Source: Tomocerus qinae
Taxonomy: Eukaryota > Arthropoda > Collembola > Entomobryomorpha > Tomoceridae
Direction of reading: 5' to 3'
DNA length: 64,000 nucleotides
Assembly: GCA_020055645.1 (NCBI GenBank)
Contig: CM034548.1
Span: 42,834,296 to 42,898,295, forward strand
Under the pieces are notes generated by a model. The model was given only the letters and a program-made list of their open reading frames with translations, was not told the DNA's origin and searched no databases. Made by a program: the position numbers and the translations under genes. Each line of letters begins with the position of its first letter. Within the stretch, counting starts at the first letter, position 1. This document shows, one piece after another, positions 53,151 to 64,000 of this stretch.

Positions 53151-54249
53151 ATACTAGTTATCTATATTTTTGCTGAGCCATCCGTAAACAGTGACATAAT
53201 AATATGTGTGTATATATAACGCATAACAATTAAACAGACAACCAAAGTATAATTGGATAGTCATCCACAGGAAATTTGGGAACCGTGTAAAGTGTAAACC
53301 TTTATACCATTGGTAACAGAAGCTTACTTTTAGGTAACAAGAATTTACTTGGCTCCACGAAACAAGGCGACAGAGTATCTTTTTGTCATGAACATTTACA
53401 TACGAAGTAGTTGATGGTTCAAGTTTACACAGTTCCTTTTGTTCCCGCAAGTCGATAAACATTGTAGTTGGCCATTTGCACCCTGACTTTCTGTTCTTTA
53501 ACGTCAAGTTTTTTTTTAAATTTTGGGTATATAGGCTATTTTGAATGTACGCTCAGCAGGGCTTGAAAGTATGTAAATACTACTTGTACCCATAACACGT
53601 AATACGTGGATGTGAATTCACAATATGCGTGTTACTTTCAACAGAATTGATCAAATTCTTAGATTAAGGATGGGTACGCAAAATCCTCATCGTAGGAAAC
53701 CGAAAGTGGAGCAGCATGGTTTGTACTTCCGAAATATTAGCCTATTTTTTAGAACATTTGTTCGGAGAGCTAAATGTAATAGTAGCTAGGCTACATATAT
53801 AGTTTATATTACAATCAAACCAATGTTGTTATTTAAAGTTTCACAAAAAAGTAGAAATAGTCATTCTTGAATGTTCATGTCCAAAACTCACATTGCATTG
53901 GTCCTCTCGTCATGTCCATGATTTGTCAGAGTTCCTTTCAGTATTCCACGTTTCCTGATAAATGCTTCCATCTTTGCGGGAGATACTGCTGTATTCGCTA
54001 TCGCAAGAGATGAATCGAGACAATCTACTGTTTTCTCTTTAGGGGTGGTACTAGATTATCCGCTGAGAAGGACCAAAATGTACGCTCATATACGCTGCTA
54101 ATGCAGACCACAAAGGACTGTAGGTTAATTAACGTAACACAATTTATTCAACTCTGAAAACCTGACAAATCATGGACATTGACGAGAGGACCAATGTGAC
54201 TCTTGGACATGAACATTCAAGAATGACTATTTCTACTTTTTTGTGAAAC

Positions 54250-57200
54250 GTCTAGATGCTACTACGCGCCGGTCGCACGACTTGGGCTGCGGAGCACGTG
54301 GGAATTTAGTCAGTATTTTTAGTAGTTAGTCAGCAGTGTGTCGTCTTGTCTTAATCTTAATTATCAGGATTATTTTTATCCTCGTAGAGTAGTAATTGTA
54401 TTCAGTGTTTTTTTTGTCTTTAATAGTTTTTAAGCACATTTAAGTTAAAATTTATTTATTGTTATTTATTTTTGTATTGATATTCCCTTGTGTCCTTTCT
54501 CACTCTGTAGTTTATGGTTCGTAAACTACTGGTAGATGGTATCTCTGGCGTAGGCGGTAACGTTAACTCCAAAAGCGACTCTAAGTTGGTACAGTTCAGA
54601 AGTTATTTATCGAAAATCGGAATACTCAAGAATCATCTGAAAACTAAAAGAGGATGCCGAGCAGGAATTTGGAACAAAACGAAGAAATCAAATCAAAATG
54701 TCAGCATTATCCCCACAACGTCGACGAACATTTCCTCGAAATCACGTAACATTAAGATTGACCTCCCACGACTTTATTATTGTAACGCAACTTCACTAAA
54801 TTTTAAAAAGTTGAATAAACTAGAAAATATACTTACTCAATTCGATGTTGCAGTAATAACAGAGTCGTGGGGAGACAATATTCGTAACCTTTCGATCAAT
54901 AATTTCATTAAATACGAAAAATGTAGAGACACTAAAAAGGTGGTGGTGTAATTATTTACATTCGTGATAGTTACTCATCACACCAAATCAACCTTAATTT
55001 CTTGGTGCCTAATAGCGTTGATTTAGTCATTTCAATTATTAAACCCAAAAAGCTTTCTAGTCTAATGAGTGTATTAATAGTCATAGGTATTTATATTCCC
55101 CCCTCCATTGTAGCTAAATTACCCGATCTTAGTGACAATATTAGTAATGTTTTAGTCAACCTTACAAATAAATATTCTAACCCTAAGTTCATTATTTGTG
55201 GTGACTTTAACAACTTGAAAATTAATTTTAATAGTTTCAATATCAACCAAATAATTGACTTCCCCACATTTTCCCACAAACCAACTAATAGTATGTCTAA
55301 TCTGGATTTAATTTTCACAAACCTCCAAGATTATTATTATGAACCTCTTCCCAATGCTCCACTTTGGCCTACAGTCAATAACGTTGTCCATTGCAGCATT
55401 CATTTAATGCCCCTCAAAATTTTTAGTTGTACAACGAATTACATTACAAAACAATTCAGGAAGTTCGATGAGGATAGCATCGAAATGATGAATTGTTTAC
55501 TAAAAAAATTCAATTGGCAACCCATTTTAAAATTAAAAAACATTAACCGTAAAGTCAAAATAACCAATAATGTATTTAATTATTATTTCAATAACTGTTT
55601 CCCAATCCAAGAAACCAAGTATGATAGCCTCAGTCCCCCTTGGGTTTCCCCAATTCTTAAATCGTTAATCAAACAAAAAAATAAATGCACAATTAACAGT
55701 GCTGAATATAGAACACTCCAAAACAAAATTGTTAATGAAATTAATGTAGCTAAATCAAATCATAGATCAATGATTAATGACAAAATCAAAATGATCGGTT
55801 GTAAAAATTGGTACAAATATGTTAATGAAATTACGGGTAAAGGTAAATTTGACAATGTAATGAACAAAATTAAAACTTTCACTCCCCCGAATCTTAATGA
55901 TAAGCAAATTGTCAACGCAGTCAACAGTCACTTCGCTGAGATAGTAAACACATACCCAGAACCAACCTTCTCTCCTACTTTAATTCCCGACGAGAATGAA
56001 TCTTTCAAGATTGATGAATTCAACATTTATTTAGCCTTAAATAAACTCAATCCTAAAAAATCTAACCTCCCGACCAATGTCCCTACACTTATCCTAAAGA
56101 ATTGTGCAGATTCGATTGCCCCCATCCTCACTAATATAATCAACCATTCCTTATCCGAACAAAAAGTACCTGTCCAGTGGAAAGTAGGCCTTATCACTCC
56201 GCTAGCCAAAACTGACCCGGTTTCTTCGTTAAATGACCTGAGACCTATAGTCAAAACTGATATATGTTGCAAGATCGCAGAAGGTTTCATTGTTAAAGAA
56301 ATTTACAACCGTACGGAAAATCTCATCAACTTGAACCAATTCGGCGCTTTAAAGAAGTCATCCACGCTTCACTCTCTCCTCAAAATCAATCACTTCATAC
56401 TCAAGTCTCTTGAAATTCCTGGATGTAGAGTAGTTATGCACTTAACTGATTTCAAGAAAGCATATGACCTTATTGACAATGAAATCTTGTTGAAGCGTAT
56501 GGCCGAATACAATCTACCGACCTATTTGATTCACTGGGTCAAGGACTTCCTTGTAGGAAGATCAATCATCACATCATTAAATAGAATCCAATCAGACCCT
56601 CTCAAAACAACCTGTGGTTCCCCCCAGGGGACGAAACTTTCTCCCACCCTCTTCCTGATCCACATCAACATCATTCTTGACACCCTCTCCAAAAAGTTCC
56701 CACAACCCTCTTTCTGTTTTGGTGCGTTCGTCGATGACTTAGTGACTGTTGAACGCGTACTTCGTAATGAGACTCCCAAATCTCAGATTATGTTAAATGA
56801 GTTCAACAACTTAGCCAATAGTATTAAATTAGTTGTTAATCCCTCCAAATGTTTCACAATAATTATAGACTTTACCAGAAATGAAATAGCTGACAGCTGG
56901 TCATTTTCAATTAACGACACTATTCTACCCAAATCTTCAAATCCCAAAATCTTGGGAGTTTTACACAGTAACAAGCTTAAATTTACCGATCACATTCAAT
57001 CCATTATCAATAAGGCTTCCAAGAGACTATTTATATTTTCTAAACTCCATAACTTAGGTTTTTCCACTAAAGAAAAAATCCATGCCTATAAATCTTTCAT
57101 CAGACCCTTACTCGAGTACGCATCGCCAATATGGGGCCCGACTCTTTCTAAATTGCAAATCAATAAATTAGAATCCTTCCAAAAGAAATGCTTGTCGTTT

Positions 57201-57667
57201 ATATTGAAATCCTCTGTCAACCGTTTCAATTATGATAAAACATTAACTAACCTTAATTTAGAAAAATTGTCCACCAGGAGAGATAATGCTCTTTTCGCAT
57301 TCGGCAATAATATTTTAAAAAACAAAACCCGCCTACGTCACTTGTTACCTAATTTTAATATTAATCTATTTAACAATACTCGTAGACTTAGAAATGATAG
57401 TGTATTATTTAAAAAAACAATTTGTAAATACACTAGATATCAAAATTCTTCTGTCCCGAAGGTAATTGGACTTCTAAATAATGAGTTTGACAAGCCATAC
57501 CATGGCAGACTACTATATCTTAACCACCTGTATTTCAAAAATTCTCTTCCTAATACTGTAACTTAATTTCGGATATTAGTAGTTCGGCACTCAGTCCAAA
57601 AGCTTATATCTGTCGTTATATGTATACCTTGATTTTCATTGAATAAAAACTTACTTACTTACTTACT
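54250..57667 (+). mobile_element. Non-LTR retrotransposon (LINE, CR1/Jockey-type), near full length
   Basis: The element begins gtctagatgctactacgcgc, with a GC-richer 5' leader of about 260 bases, then one long reading frame for endonuclease and reverse transcriptase. It ends with AATAAA (57642-57647) and a short (TTAC)n tail (57650-57667). The boundaries are defined by the interrupted fold-back arm. The simple-repeat tail instead of poly(A), and the apurinic-type endonuclease upstream of RT, fit CR1/L2/Rex1-like lineages; the exact clade cannot be assigned by eye. No clear target duplication is seen. Confidence 0.85.
54514..57566 (+). pseudogene. LINE endonuclease-reverse transcriptase, single frameshift
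   Basis: The first frame (from 54514) has a basic N-terminus, then the endonuclease start LPRLYYCNATSLNF and VAVITESWGD. At 54945-54951 a run of ggt repeats leads to a stop, while the next frame continues GGGVIIYIRDSY into the open frame that ends at 57566. Further endonuclease motifs are FIICGDFNN, NLDLIFTNL and VVHCSIHL. RT motifs are DFKKAYDLIDNEIL, CGSPQGTKLSPTLF, the catalytic AFVDDLV, and LGVLHSNKLKFTDHI, followed by LEYASPIWGPTLSKL in the thumb. Combined length is about 1,018 residues. The one-base break is the only inactivating lesion seen, so the copy is young or recently broken. It makes target-primed cDNA by family function. Confidence 0.85.
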
Positions 57668-57735
57668 ATAACAACATTAGTTTGATTGTAATATAAACTA
57701 TATATGTAGCCTAGCTAATATTACATTTAGCTCGG

Positions 57736-60415
57736 AACAACATTGAAGGGTAAAATTTTAAATGTTAGAATTTTTTGGCTGTGTTTTACGGGAGAAAAAT
57801 GTCTATCAATTTTACTTTTTCTGTTTGTCAATTAATCAGTTGCTGACAGTATTTTTCATTATTTCTTCATTGTTGTTATACCATGACGTATTTAGAACAT
57901 AGCTATTACAAAGACAGAAGTGTCACTCTCATGGCTTTCATGTAACTATTATCACTTTCAATGAATAAATTTCAAATTCGTCGCATCATATAAATTCCAA
58001 GTTGAAACCCATCCTTAATGTTATCTGTATTTGTGTCTAGTACGAATTGTACGGACCAAATGTGAATTGGTATCATATAAGATGTGCAGGGAATATACCT
58101 ACCTAAATAAATACGCTACGCAGCAGTCGCAGAGTCTCGGCTCTAAATGTAACATCTTAGCTTTCAGTAACAGCGTACGCAAGGAAAAACGGGATGGCAT
58201 GCAAGATGCAGTCAGGAGCAAGAAGGAATGCAAGGTTGAGTAATAAAACACGTAATTAACAATGAATAAATGAGCTAGCACAATACATCTGCTACCCAAC
58301 AGAAATTGAACCGAACAAAATCTATGAAAGAAAGGAATAAAATATAGGAAATCCGATTCCGAATTTTCTGCGATAGTATTGTAATATGGATATAGAAAAC
58401 AAAGAACAAAAAAGGTACCTACTCCTTTTTTACAAAAATGTATATAAGTACTACTTTTAAAAAAAACAGTGCTTTTTACCCTTTTGCGTTAATTACTTGT
58501 GAAGTGGAAGTAAATGGGGCACGCTACTACATTAAAAAAACAAAAAAGAACTGCTTTTTTAAAACTTTACGCCTACCTTTTTATAAGAGGCAAAAAATGT
58601 TCTTTTTGTTCCCTGATAGAAAACATCCTAAACTTATGTTTCATACCAAGTCCACCGAAAGCAATGAATTTACACCTTAATAATGTGGCACGATGAATAT
58701 TTGAGTGCCTTCAAAATTGTTTCACGTTAGATAATTAGTTTTAAATGTGAAACGAAATCTTATTAATCCATGAAATAAACTACTTATATTCAGCAATAAT
58801 TAGTGTCCATCATCATTTATTCACAGCAATATTGTCGCGAAAAGATGCATAAATTTAATTCCCTAGCATTAGGTAAATAGGTAGATTTAACTTCAACATA
58901 CGGTATAGTATTTGAAAATAAAGATTTTGTGAAGAGTACTTATCTCTATCGCACTCAGGTACTAATAGTATGTACTAATGTACTAATAGTATTACTTGGT
59001 GTACTAACTACATTTAGGAACAAAATTGCCACACTAAATGTGTTAGATATGATGTAATTATTTATCCTATAGCTTACATACTGAGTGAGATTCATTTGCG
59101 CCGAATTCTGTTTTGTGACATGTCGCATTCGCATTAGAGGACTGTCATTCTGTCATTAATACATAACTTCATTAACATCACTATCGAATAAGATTGGCTA
59201 CGCATGCACACCGTGAACATGTCTTGTAATTACAGTATGCCGATCCGTAATTACATTTTACATAGTAGATTGTACTCTATTGTCGTACATGAGCTGTATT
59301 GGCCCTGGCTCCGTGGTTGAAAGAAGTTGCCGTGGTTGATGCTAATTCTAATGATTTATGTCGCTTTGGAATATTTTGTACGTGGTATAACATTATAAGC
59401 AAATGTGCTGGTAAATAGAATCAAGTTTATGCAGCAGAAGAAGTACATGCTCTTTCATTTACTACTAATTTTGTTAGCAAATTCAATTTATGCAAGCAAC
59501 CTTATTCTCCAGAGAAATTCGGTGTGTTCACTTTTGTATTTTCATAACATAATCTAGTACATAATATATTCCTATCTACTCGCTATTTTTGTGCCATTTA
59601 TTTAGTTTGGAACTGGAGGAGGTCCCACTAATCATGTCTATAATGATGTCAAACGATGTTAAGTATTTAACAATAAGGATGTCATTTAGCTGCGAGTAGG
59701 TAGACAAGACTACTGTTGCCAAAAATGTTTATTAGGGTTCTTGTTGGACATTAGTGGATAATTTACAAATTCATGTGCTATATCTGAATCCTACTTGTAC
59801 TCGTTAAGCATTTTATTGTCATTTTTTTTCATTAAAGTTTTAGTAGATAGTAATAATTATATAGCAAATGGCAGTGAAAGTTTGCTTGTGCAAATATTGT
59901 TAAAGGTTATTTATTTGGGAGGATTCTAATTAATTCATTAATTCATTGACCCCAGAAAATAGAAGAATACTATTTTTATTACCTATACAGTCGATGTTTG
60001 TGAATATCTCTAAGAATCTAATTAATGCATTTATGTATACCTAAATAAGTACGTGATATTCACAAAATGAACGTTATTGGATGTATACAATGTTCGTTCT
60101 TTCAACTGGCTGTAAGACACAACTATTTGCTAAGTCTGCCATTATTTCCATAGTCTACATTCCGCATTCTTGTCGATTCAACACATTATAATACATACAT
60201 AATGGATACATTGTTTTACTTATCCTATTAGGCGAAATGAGTTGCAATTCAATAAGAAGCATACGTAATACAGGCCATGTAGTTACGAATGCATGTAAAT
60301 CTGTAAGGAATTGATAAAACCTTTCTTCACATTATGGAAATGGTGGAAGCATTTATATACGAACAAAACAGCTAACCATTCAACATATTTTATCAGGTGC
60401 TCTGTGTTTTTGTTG
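57736..60415. other. Non-coding stretch with a short tandem motif
   Basis: No supported gene. Around 58960-59008 the unit gtactaa recurs about four times (gtactaatagta, gtactaat, gtactaatagtat, gtactaacta). An ORF at 58438-58680 is Lys/Phe-rich and unplaced. The rest is ordinary AT-rich sequence. Confidence 0.4.
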
Positions 60416-60805
60416 CTAACAGTATTATAACTATAACGAATAAACCATTGCAAAACGGACATAAAGCAGAACTTATTTTTGACCTAAGGCGTAACTGTGT
60501 GTAACTATTTGGTAGTGTCCCAGAACCCTTTTGTTGTCTATAAAGCTATTGCATGACTGTGTACGATTAATAGAATGGACGTTACATAGATTTTTAGCAA
60601 TTTTGAAATTTTAAACCCCTCTCCCGGTCAGGGGGTGTGACCACTTTTGCCCATTTACTAACTTGGTCTTCCCATTTTACTGTACATTATATCCTGAAAA
60701 TTCGAACAGTCTGTCTCAAACCGTTCGAAATTTATCGTGCACAGGGATTGCTTGCTAGGCAGACAGAAACAGTATTCGCATTTCGCATACAGAGAAGATA
60801 AACTT
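60416..60805 (+). repeat. Diverged dispersed repeat, copy A
   Basis: Shares with the copy at 61783-62822, in order, agtattnnnn...ataaaccantgcaaaacgg, a segment like ttttaaacccctc...ggggtgtgacc, accctgaaaa-like text, aaaccgttcgaaa, a tnntcgtgcncaggga block, a cagacagaaa tail and agagaagata. It is non-coding and resembles short interspersed or non-autonomous elements that end in CAGA repeats in arthropod genomes; the class is not determined. Confidence 0.65.
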
Positions 60806-61009
60806 CTCTGAATAAGCTGTGATAACACAAATGTAAGCAATAAGAAAGTCACGTGTGCAGAAGTCAGGTGTAATTGGAACAAACGTAGATGAAAGAAGTG
60901 CAAGTGGTTAGAATTCGAAAGCAGTAGTTAGAAGTAGAATGACGCGGTTATGAGTCCAAGCTATTAAAGGGTGTCTTATTTCGAATGAGCAATTACACTA
61001 CTTTCTGCG

Positions 61010-61220
61010 ATATGTAGAACCAAAGCTCCCCTCTTCCCCAGACGGGGGATGCGATCGATTTTGTCCATTAAAGAACTCGATCTGTGTTTTGCCCTGGTCT
61101 TTCAAAATCGAAATACAGAATCCAAAAATTTTACTTTGGTCAAAAGTTATGGTGAAACTCATCTATACATGGATAAATTGCGTGATACACAGACAGCCCG
61201 AAAAACCCTCCATAAATAAG
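61010..61220 (+). repeat. Diverged dispersed repeat, partial copy B
   Basis: Includes agaaccaaagc, a cccctcttcc...gggggatgcgatcgattttg block parallel to the ggggtgtgaccgattttt block of copy C, and a degenerate cacagacag near the end. Similarity is patchy, so boundaries are approximate. Confidence 0.4.
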
Positions 61221-61524
61221 AAATGATTTTTGACGAATACTTCTTCCATGATTCAGTTCAATAAGGTTAATTACTATTTGTAAGAAAGGAGTAATAATAT
61301 TACATTGTTTCCATATCTTTTACGCTTACAACAGCATATGCGTATTTATACAGTGGAATATTAATTTAGACCACAATATTCAAGGCCAGTAAAAGTAGGC
61401 TCAAATTATATTTTCAATATAGGTTAAAATAGAAATAGTTTAGTTAGGTTAGGTAAAGGTTTTTGAGAATTAATTCTTAATTCTTATCCATAACGGTTTT
61501 GAATAGGTTTAAATGGGTGCAATT

Positions 61525-61690
61525 AATGGGTGTTTTATTTTAGCCGGTTTTTTGCATTTTAGCCAGCAATCAGGCCATTTTAACCGGATAAAATTGGCTA
61601 GTAACTAAAATGGCACACCCAAATTTAGCTTGCTTTTAATTTTAGCCAGGTTAAGCACCATTTCAGTCGCTGCCATTTTAGCCACTAGGC
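61525..61690. repeat. Cluster of a TTTTAGCC motif in both orientations
   Basis: Within about 165 bases, attttagcc or close variants occur roughly eight times, some inverted: ttttagccgg, ttttagccag, ttttaaccgg, aaattggctag, ctaaaatggc, ttttagccagg, catttcagtcgc and ttttagccact. Spacing is irregular (about 13 to 35 bases), so this is not a simple tandem repeat. No ORF crosses it. Confidence 0.6.
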
Positions 61691-61782
61691 GGTTTCTAGT
61701 CAAACATTGTTAAAAATACCTATGACAAGTTACAAGAACAAGTTGTAAGAACAAATATATTAATAATATAGAGCGAAGCGAC

Positions 61783-62822
61783 AGTATTCTGTGTTATAGT
61801 TATAATAATAATAAACCACTGCAAAACGGAAATATTACTGCAGAGAAGTTCAGATTTTAAATGTTTCACCCACGTCTCCTGTCAGGGGATGGCTGTAACC
61901 TACTTAGTAGTATCTGCGGACCTGTCAGCTTTCAATCGAGCTATCATACGACTTTGTACGATGAATAGAACCAAAGCGAAGTTTGATTTGATTTTTAGCT
62001 AAATATTTTAAAATTTAAACCCCTCTGGTCATGTGTGGGGTGTGACCGATTTTTCCCGTTTACAATCTTGGCTTTCCTATTCAAGGACGTATTTAGGGGG
62101 GGTGCTAGGGTGCTTAAGCACCCCCTAAATATTTTGAAAATACACTAGATATTATCATGTTTTCGCCATTTATTTAATATTTAATTGCAAATTGGAAGAA
62201 ACATATTTATTTTGTTTTCATGACACAATTGCATGTATCATTTTTTCGAGCATTTTTAATCTGTAATCTGTTTGAGCATTTTTGACGCCTCTTTTTCCTA
62301 TATTGAACCTTAGTATCTGAGATTATCTTATATTATATGGTTACAAAATGGCAAAGTAACTAGCAAATGGGTCACTTTTGAAATGAGGTTTTCTTTTTAA
62401 AGCACCTACTAAAATTAAATGCGCCAAACCAAGTGCGTGGTGACAGATAAATCACGTATTTAGAAGGGGGACTGTACTGAATCCTACTGAACCCCTACCC
62501 CACCCCACCAAATCTCGATATTAAGGGGATTTTTTGAAAAAAAGAATAAAAACCGCAAATTGTTTCGCGCTTCGTGCGAAAACATTTCTTTTTTACCAAT
62601 ATACTGTGGCGTTCTAATTTGTTTGATTTATGCAGTACTCATTTTTAGAAATTAGCACCCCCTAGATCGAATTTCTAGATACGCCCTTGTTCCTATTTAC
62701 CTTTAGGTTGTACCCTGAAAATTTGAACTCTCAAGCTTAAACCGTTCGAAAGTTATTGTGCGCAGGGATTTCCAGACAGACAGACAGACAGAAATAGTAT
62801 TGGCATAAAGAGAAGATAAATT
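61783..62822 (+). repeat. Diverged dispersed repeat, copy C, split by a MITE
   Basis: It has the same order of blocks as copy A and a longer (CAGA)n tail near 62773-62792. The copy is interrupted between tttcctatt and ttacctttagg by the 608-bp element at 62082-62689. Removing that insertion restores alignment with copy A (cttggnnttccnattta...cctgaaaatt). Copy C is therefore older than the insertion. Confidence 0.65.
62082..62689. mobile_element. hAT-type MITE with 8-bp target duplication
   Basis: The element begins caaggacgtatttagg and ends ctagatacgcccttg, so its terminal inverted repeats read CAAGGxCGTATxTAG. Further in, both ends carry ggggggtgct / agcaccccct. It is flanked by ttcctatt at 62074-62081 and an exact copy at 62690-62697, the 8-bp duplication typical of the hAT superfamily. 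There is no transposase ORF. A subterminal palindrome (62092-62129: tttaggggg...ccccctaaa) would form a hairpin. An internal acgtatttagaaggggg near 62455 resembles the terminus and hints at a nested or rearranged copy. Confidence 0.88.
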
Positions 62823-63700
62823 CTTTGCGGACGCGAACATGTATTTCCCTACTCAAACTTTGAAAAAGGGATTTATTGAAAATGGGACTTCAAAAATCTT
62901 GATCGTTTCTGATAATGAGAATGATATTGCAACAGTCTGCCAAAGATATTTCCCCTTAAAGGCTCAGAAAATACCTATTTACTAACCCAGGTTAAGAATA
63001 TTTTGTGATTGGAAGAAGTTAGACTGCCCAAAATATCATTTTTAAATACAAATCTGAGTAGTGGAAAGATGGAAATGTCTATTAGAAAACCATGAATACT
63101 AAAATGGAATATATAAGTCAGATGCAAAAGTCAAATAAATACTAATTTGTGTAGGATGCAGATAAATAAGCATCGCACTAGTTCACAAAAGGCAATACAT
63201 ACAACAGGCTTAAAAGTATAGCCTTCTCTGGTCCTGATAAGTTTGTTAGAGACGGATTACATCGACTACAGAAATAACCATTTTTTATGATTACAATTGG
63301 TGGAATACAGATCGAAGGCGATTTCCCAAGCAAAACTAATTTTAGTTGCCAAATCAAATTTTACGAAATGAGTATATCCATCCCATTCTGGTTGACAGCG
63401 ATATAAATTACTATTATATGGGAATGGATCAATTTTTTGTAGGTCATGTCAATGTGACTTACATGATTACTCTTATAGAGCATCATTGGTCACGTCGTTT
63501 TTCAATTGAGAAAATAAATAGTGGTGGTCATGACTATCTCATCAAAACTTAATCTCTTCAATTTGTTTGATGCCCATGGCCATGATGTAAGCCTCAAAAC
63601 CTCATTTTCGGTATGGAAAATAGTCTACAACAATTTGAGGTTTCATCATTATTATATAAAAATATTTTTTAGTTTGAGAATTGATTTGGTGGGTATTGCG
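62823..63700. other. Non-coding stretch
   Basis: No supported gene. A 68-codon ORF at 63346-63552 has no recognised motif and no matching splice sites. The sequence is AT-rich up to about 63700. Confidence 0.35.
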
Positions 63701-64000
63701 AAAGGTTTAGGTGGGGAAATGATTGTGTCGTCGGAGAAGAGCAGTAGATAGATACCCGGTTAGATGTTTGTCGGGTATTGGGATGTGATTGTGTAGTATG
63801 AGAAGGTGAGGGAGAGGAGATGATGACTTTTGTCGTGGATGGATGTAGATGAACGAGGAGTTGGTGTGTATGTGTGTGGCGTGGCTGGCGAGGAGGCAGT
63901 CATTTCGGTTCACTCCACTCTGTCTGAAACTGAGTCGTTGCAACCTCTGCCTGTTGTTGTGTGTGGAGGAGACCCGTGTGTGTATGTGGATGGAAAGAGG
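63701..64000. other. G/T-rich window end, possible start region of a further transcript
   Basis: Composition changes sharply to G/T/GA-rich (gtgtgtatgtgtgtggcgtg, gaggaggcagtc) and stays so to the window edge. Such shifts often mark promoters or 5' untranslated exons in AT-rich invertebrate genomes. No ORF of recognised function lies here and the region is cut by the window. Confidence 0.2.

Larger units (their letters stand above)
53761..57735. repeat. Fold-back inverted repeat interrupted by a LINE
   Basis: The left arm (53761-53932) pairs with a right arm split into 54150-54249 and 57668-57735. Joined, the right arm is the inverse of the left over about 170 bases with a few substitutions and small gaps. 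Examples are gtcctctcgtcatgtccatg against its inverse near 54180-54205, and agtttatattacaatcaaac against its inverse near 57680-57700. The loop is about 215 bases and has no ORF. The LINE at 54250-57667 sits in the right arm and replaced about four or five bases at the junction. The structure suits a fold-back or MITE-like DNA element; the outer boundaries and target duplication are uncertain. Confidence 0.75.

Noticed and set aside
53154-53507. 117-codon minus-strand ORF near the hAT-like fragment
   Set aside because: Considered as a transposase fragment, but no transposase motif is recognisable and its C-terminal half reads as translated T/A-rich repeat.
58438-58680. 80-codon ORF, Lys/Phe-rich
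   Set aside because: A-run and T-run translation with an overlapping ORF in another frame. No known domain.
61436-61456. Telomere-like TTAGG units
   Set aside because: Only two units (ttaggttagg); not a telomeric array.
1-64000. CRISPR arrays, bacterial operons, rRNA and tRNA genes
   Set aside because: No regularly spaced direct repeats, no Shine-Dalgarno-linked gene runs, no rRNA text and no tRNA T-loop with a matching acceptor stem found by eye. tRNA absence is not certain without a covariance search.

Overview
The window reads as AT-rich, intron-rich nuclear DNA of an invertebrate animal, most likely an arthropod. The evidence is one multi-exon gene with GT-AG introns for a conserved animal metalloprotease, very sparse coding, and retroelements and DNA transposons of animal type. 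I cannot fix the species; a hexapod or collembolan is a guess. Nothing prokaryotic is present.

Layout. 1-16517 holds no gene I can support: AT-rich DNA with short chance ORFs and one GC-richer patch near 5.2-5.9 kb. 16518-20628 is a DIRS-type (tyrosine-recombinase class) retrotransposon on the minus strand. It keeps the class's signature ends: two inverted terminal repeats, plus an internal complementary region that is a head-to-tail copy of both termini. Its gag and RT-RNase H reading frames are frameshifted, and only a stub of the recombinase gene remains, so it looks internally deleted and non-autonomous. 20629-34758 is again without a supported gene. It may be intergenic or a long 5' intron, because the first exon of the next gene is not found.

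34759-47870 (+) is the one clear host gene: 13 exons encoding 617 residues of a leishmanolysin-like (invadolysin, peptidase family M8) zinc metalloprotease. It carries HEILH, a distant third histidine, a Met-turn, a cysteine-rich C-terminal half and a hydrophobic tail that fits GPI anchoring. All exon phases agree. The signal-peptide exon is missing from the model.

47871-64000 is a repeat-rich tract. It contains a 24-bp hairpin (about 48.98 kb), a (TA)n microsatellite (52.76 kb) and a fragment resembling a hAT terminus (53.04 kb). A long fold-back inverted repeat (53761-57735) has a near full-length LINE of the CR1/Jockey type inserted in one arm (54250-57667). A diverged repeat family ending in a (CAGA)n-type tail lies at 60.4-62.8 kb. 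One copy of that family is interrupted by a 608-bp hAT-type MITE flanked by a perfect 8-bp target duplication. A small cluster of a TTTTAGCC motif in both orientations sits at 61.5 kb. The last 300 bases turn G/T-rich and may belong to the next transcription unit.

The most informative items are the DIRS element (its ITR/ICR arrangement is readable base by base) and the two nested insertions, which give relative ages. I see no undescribed defence or biosynthetic system here.
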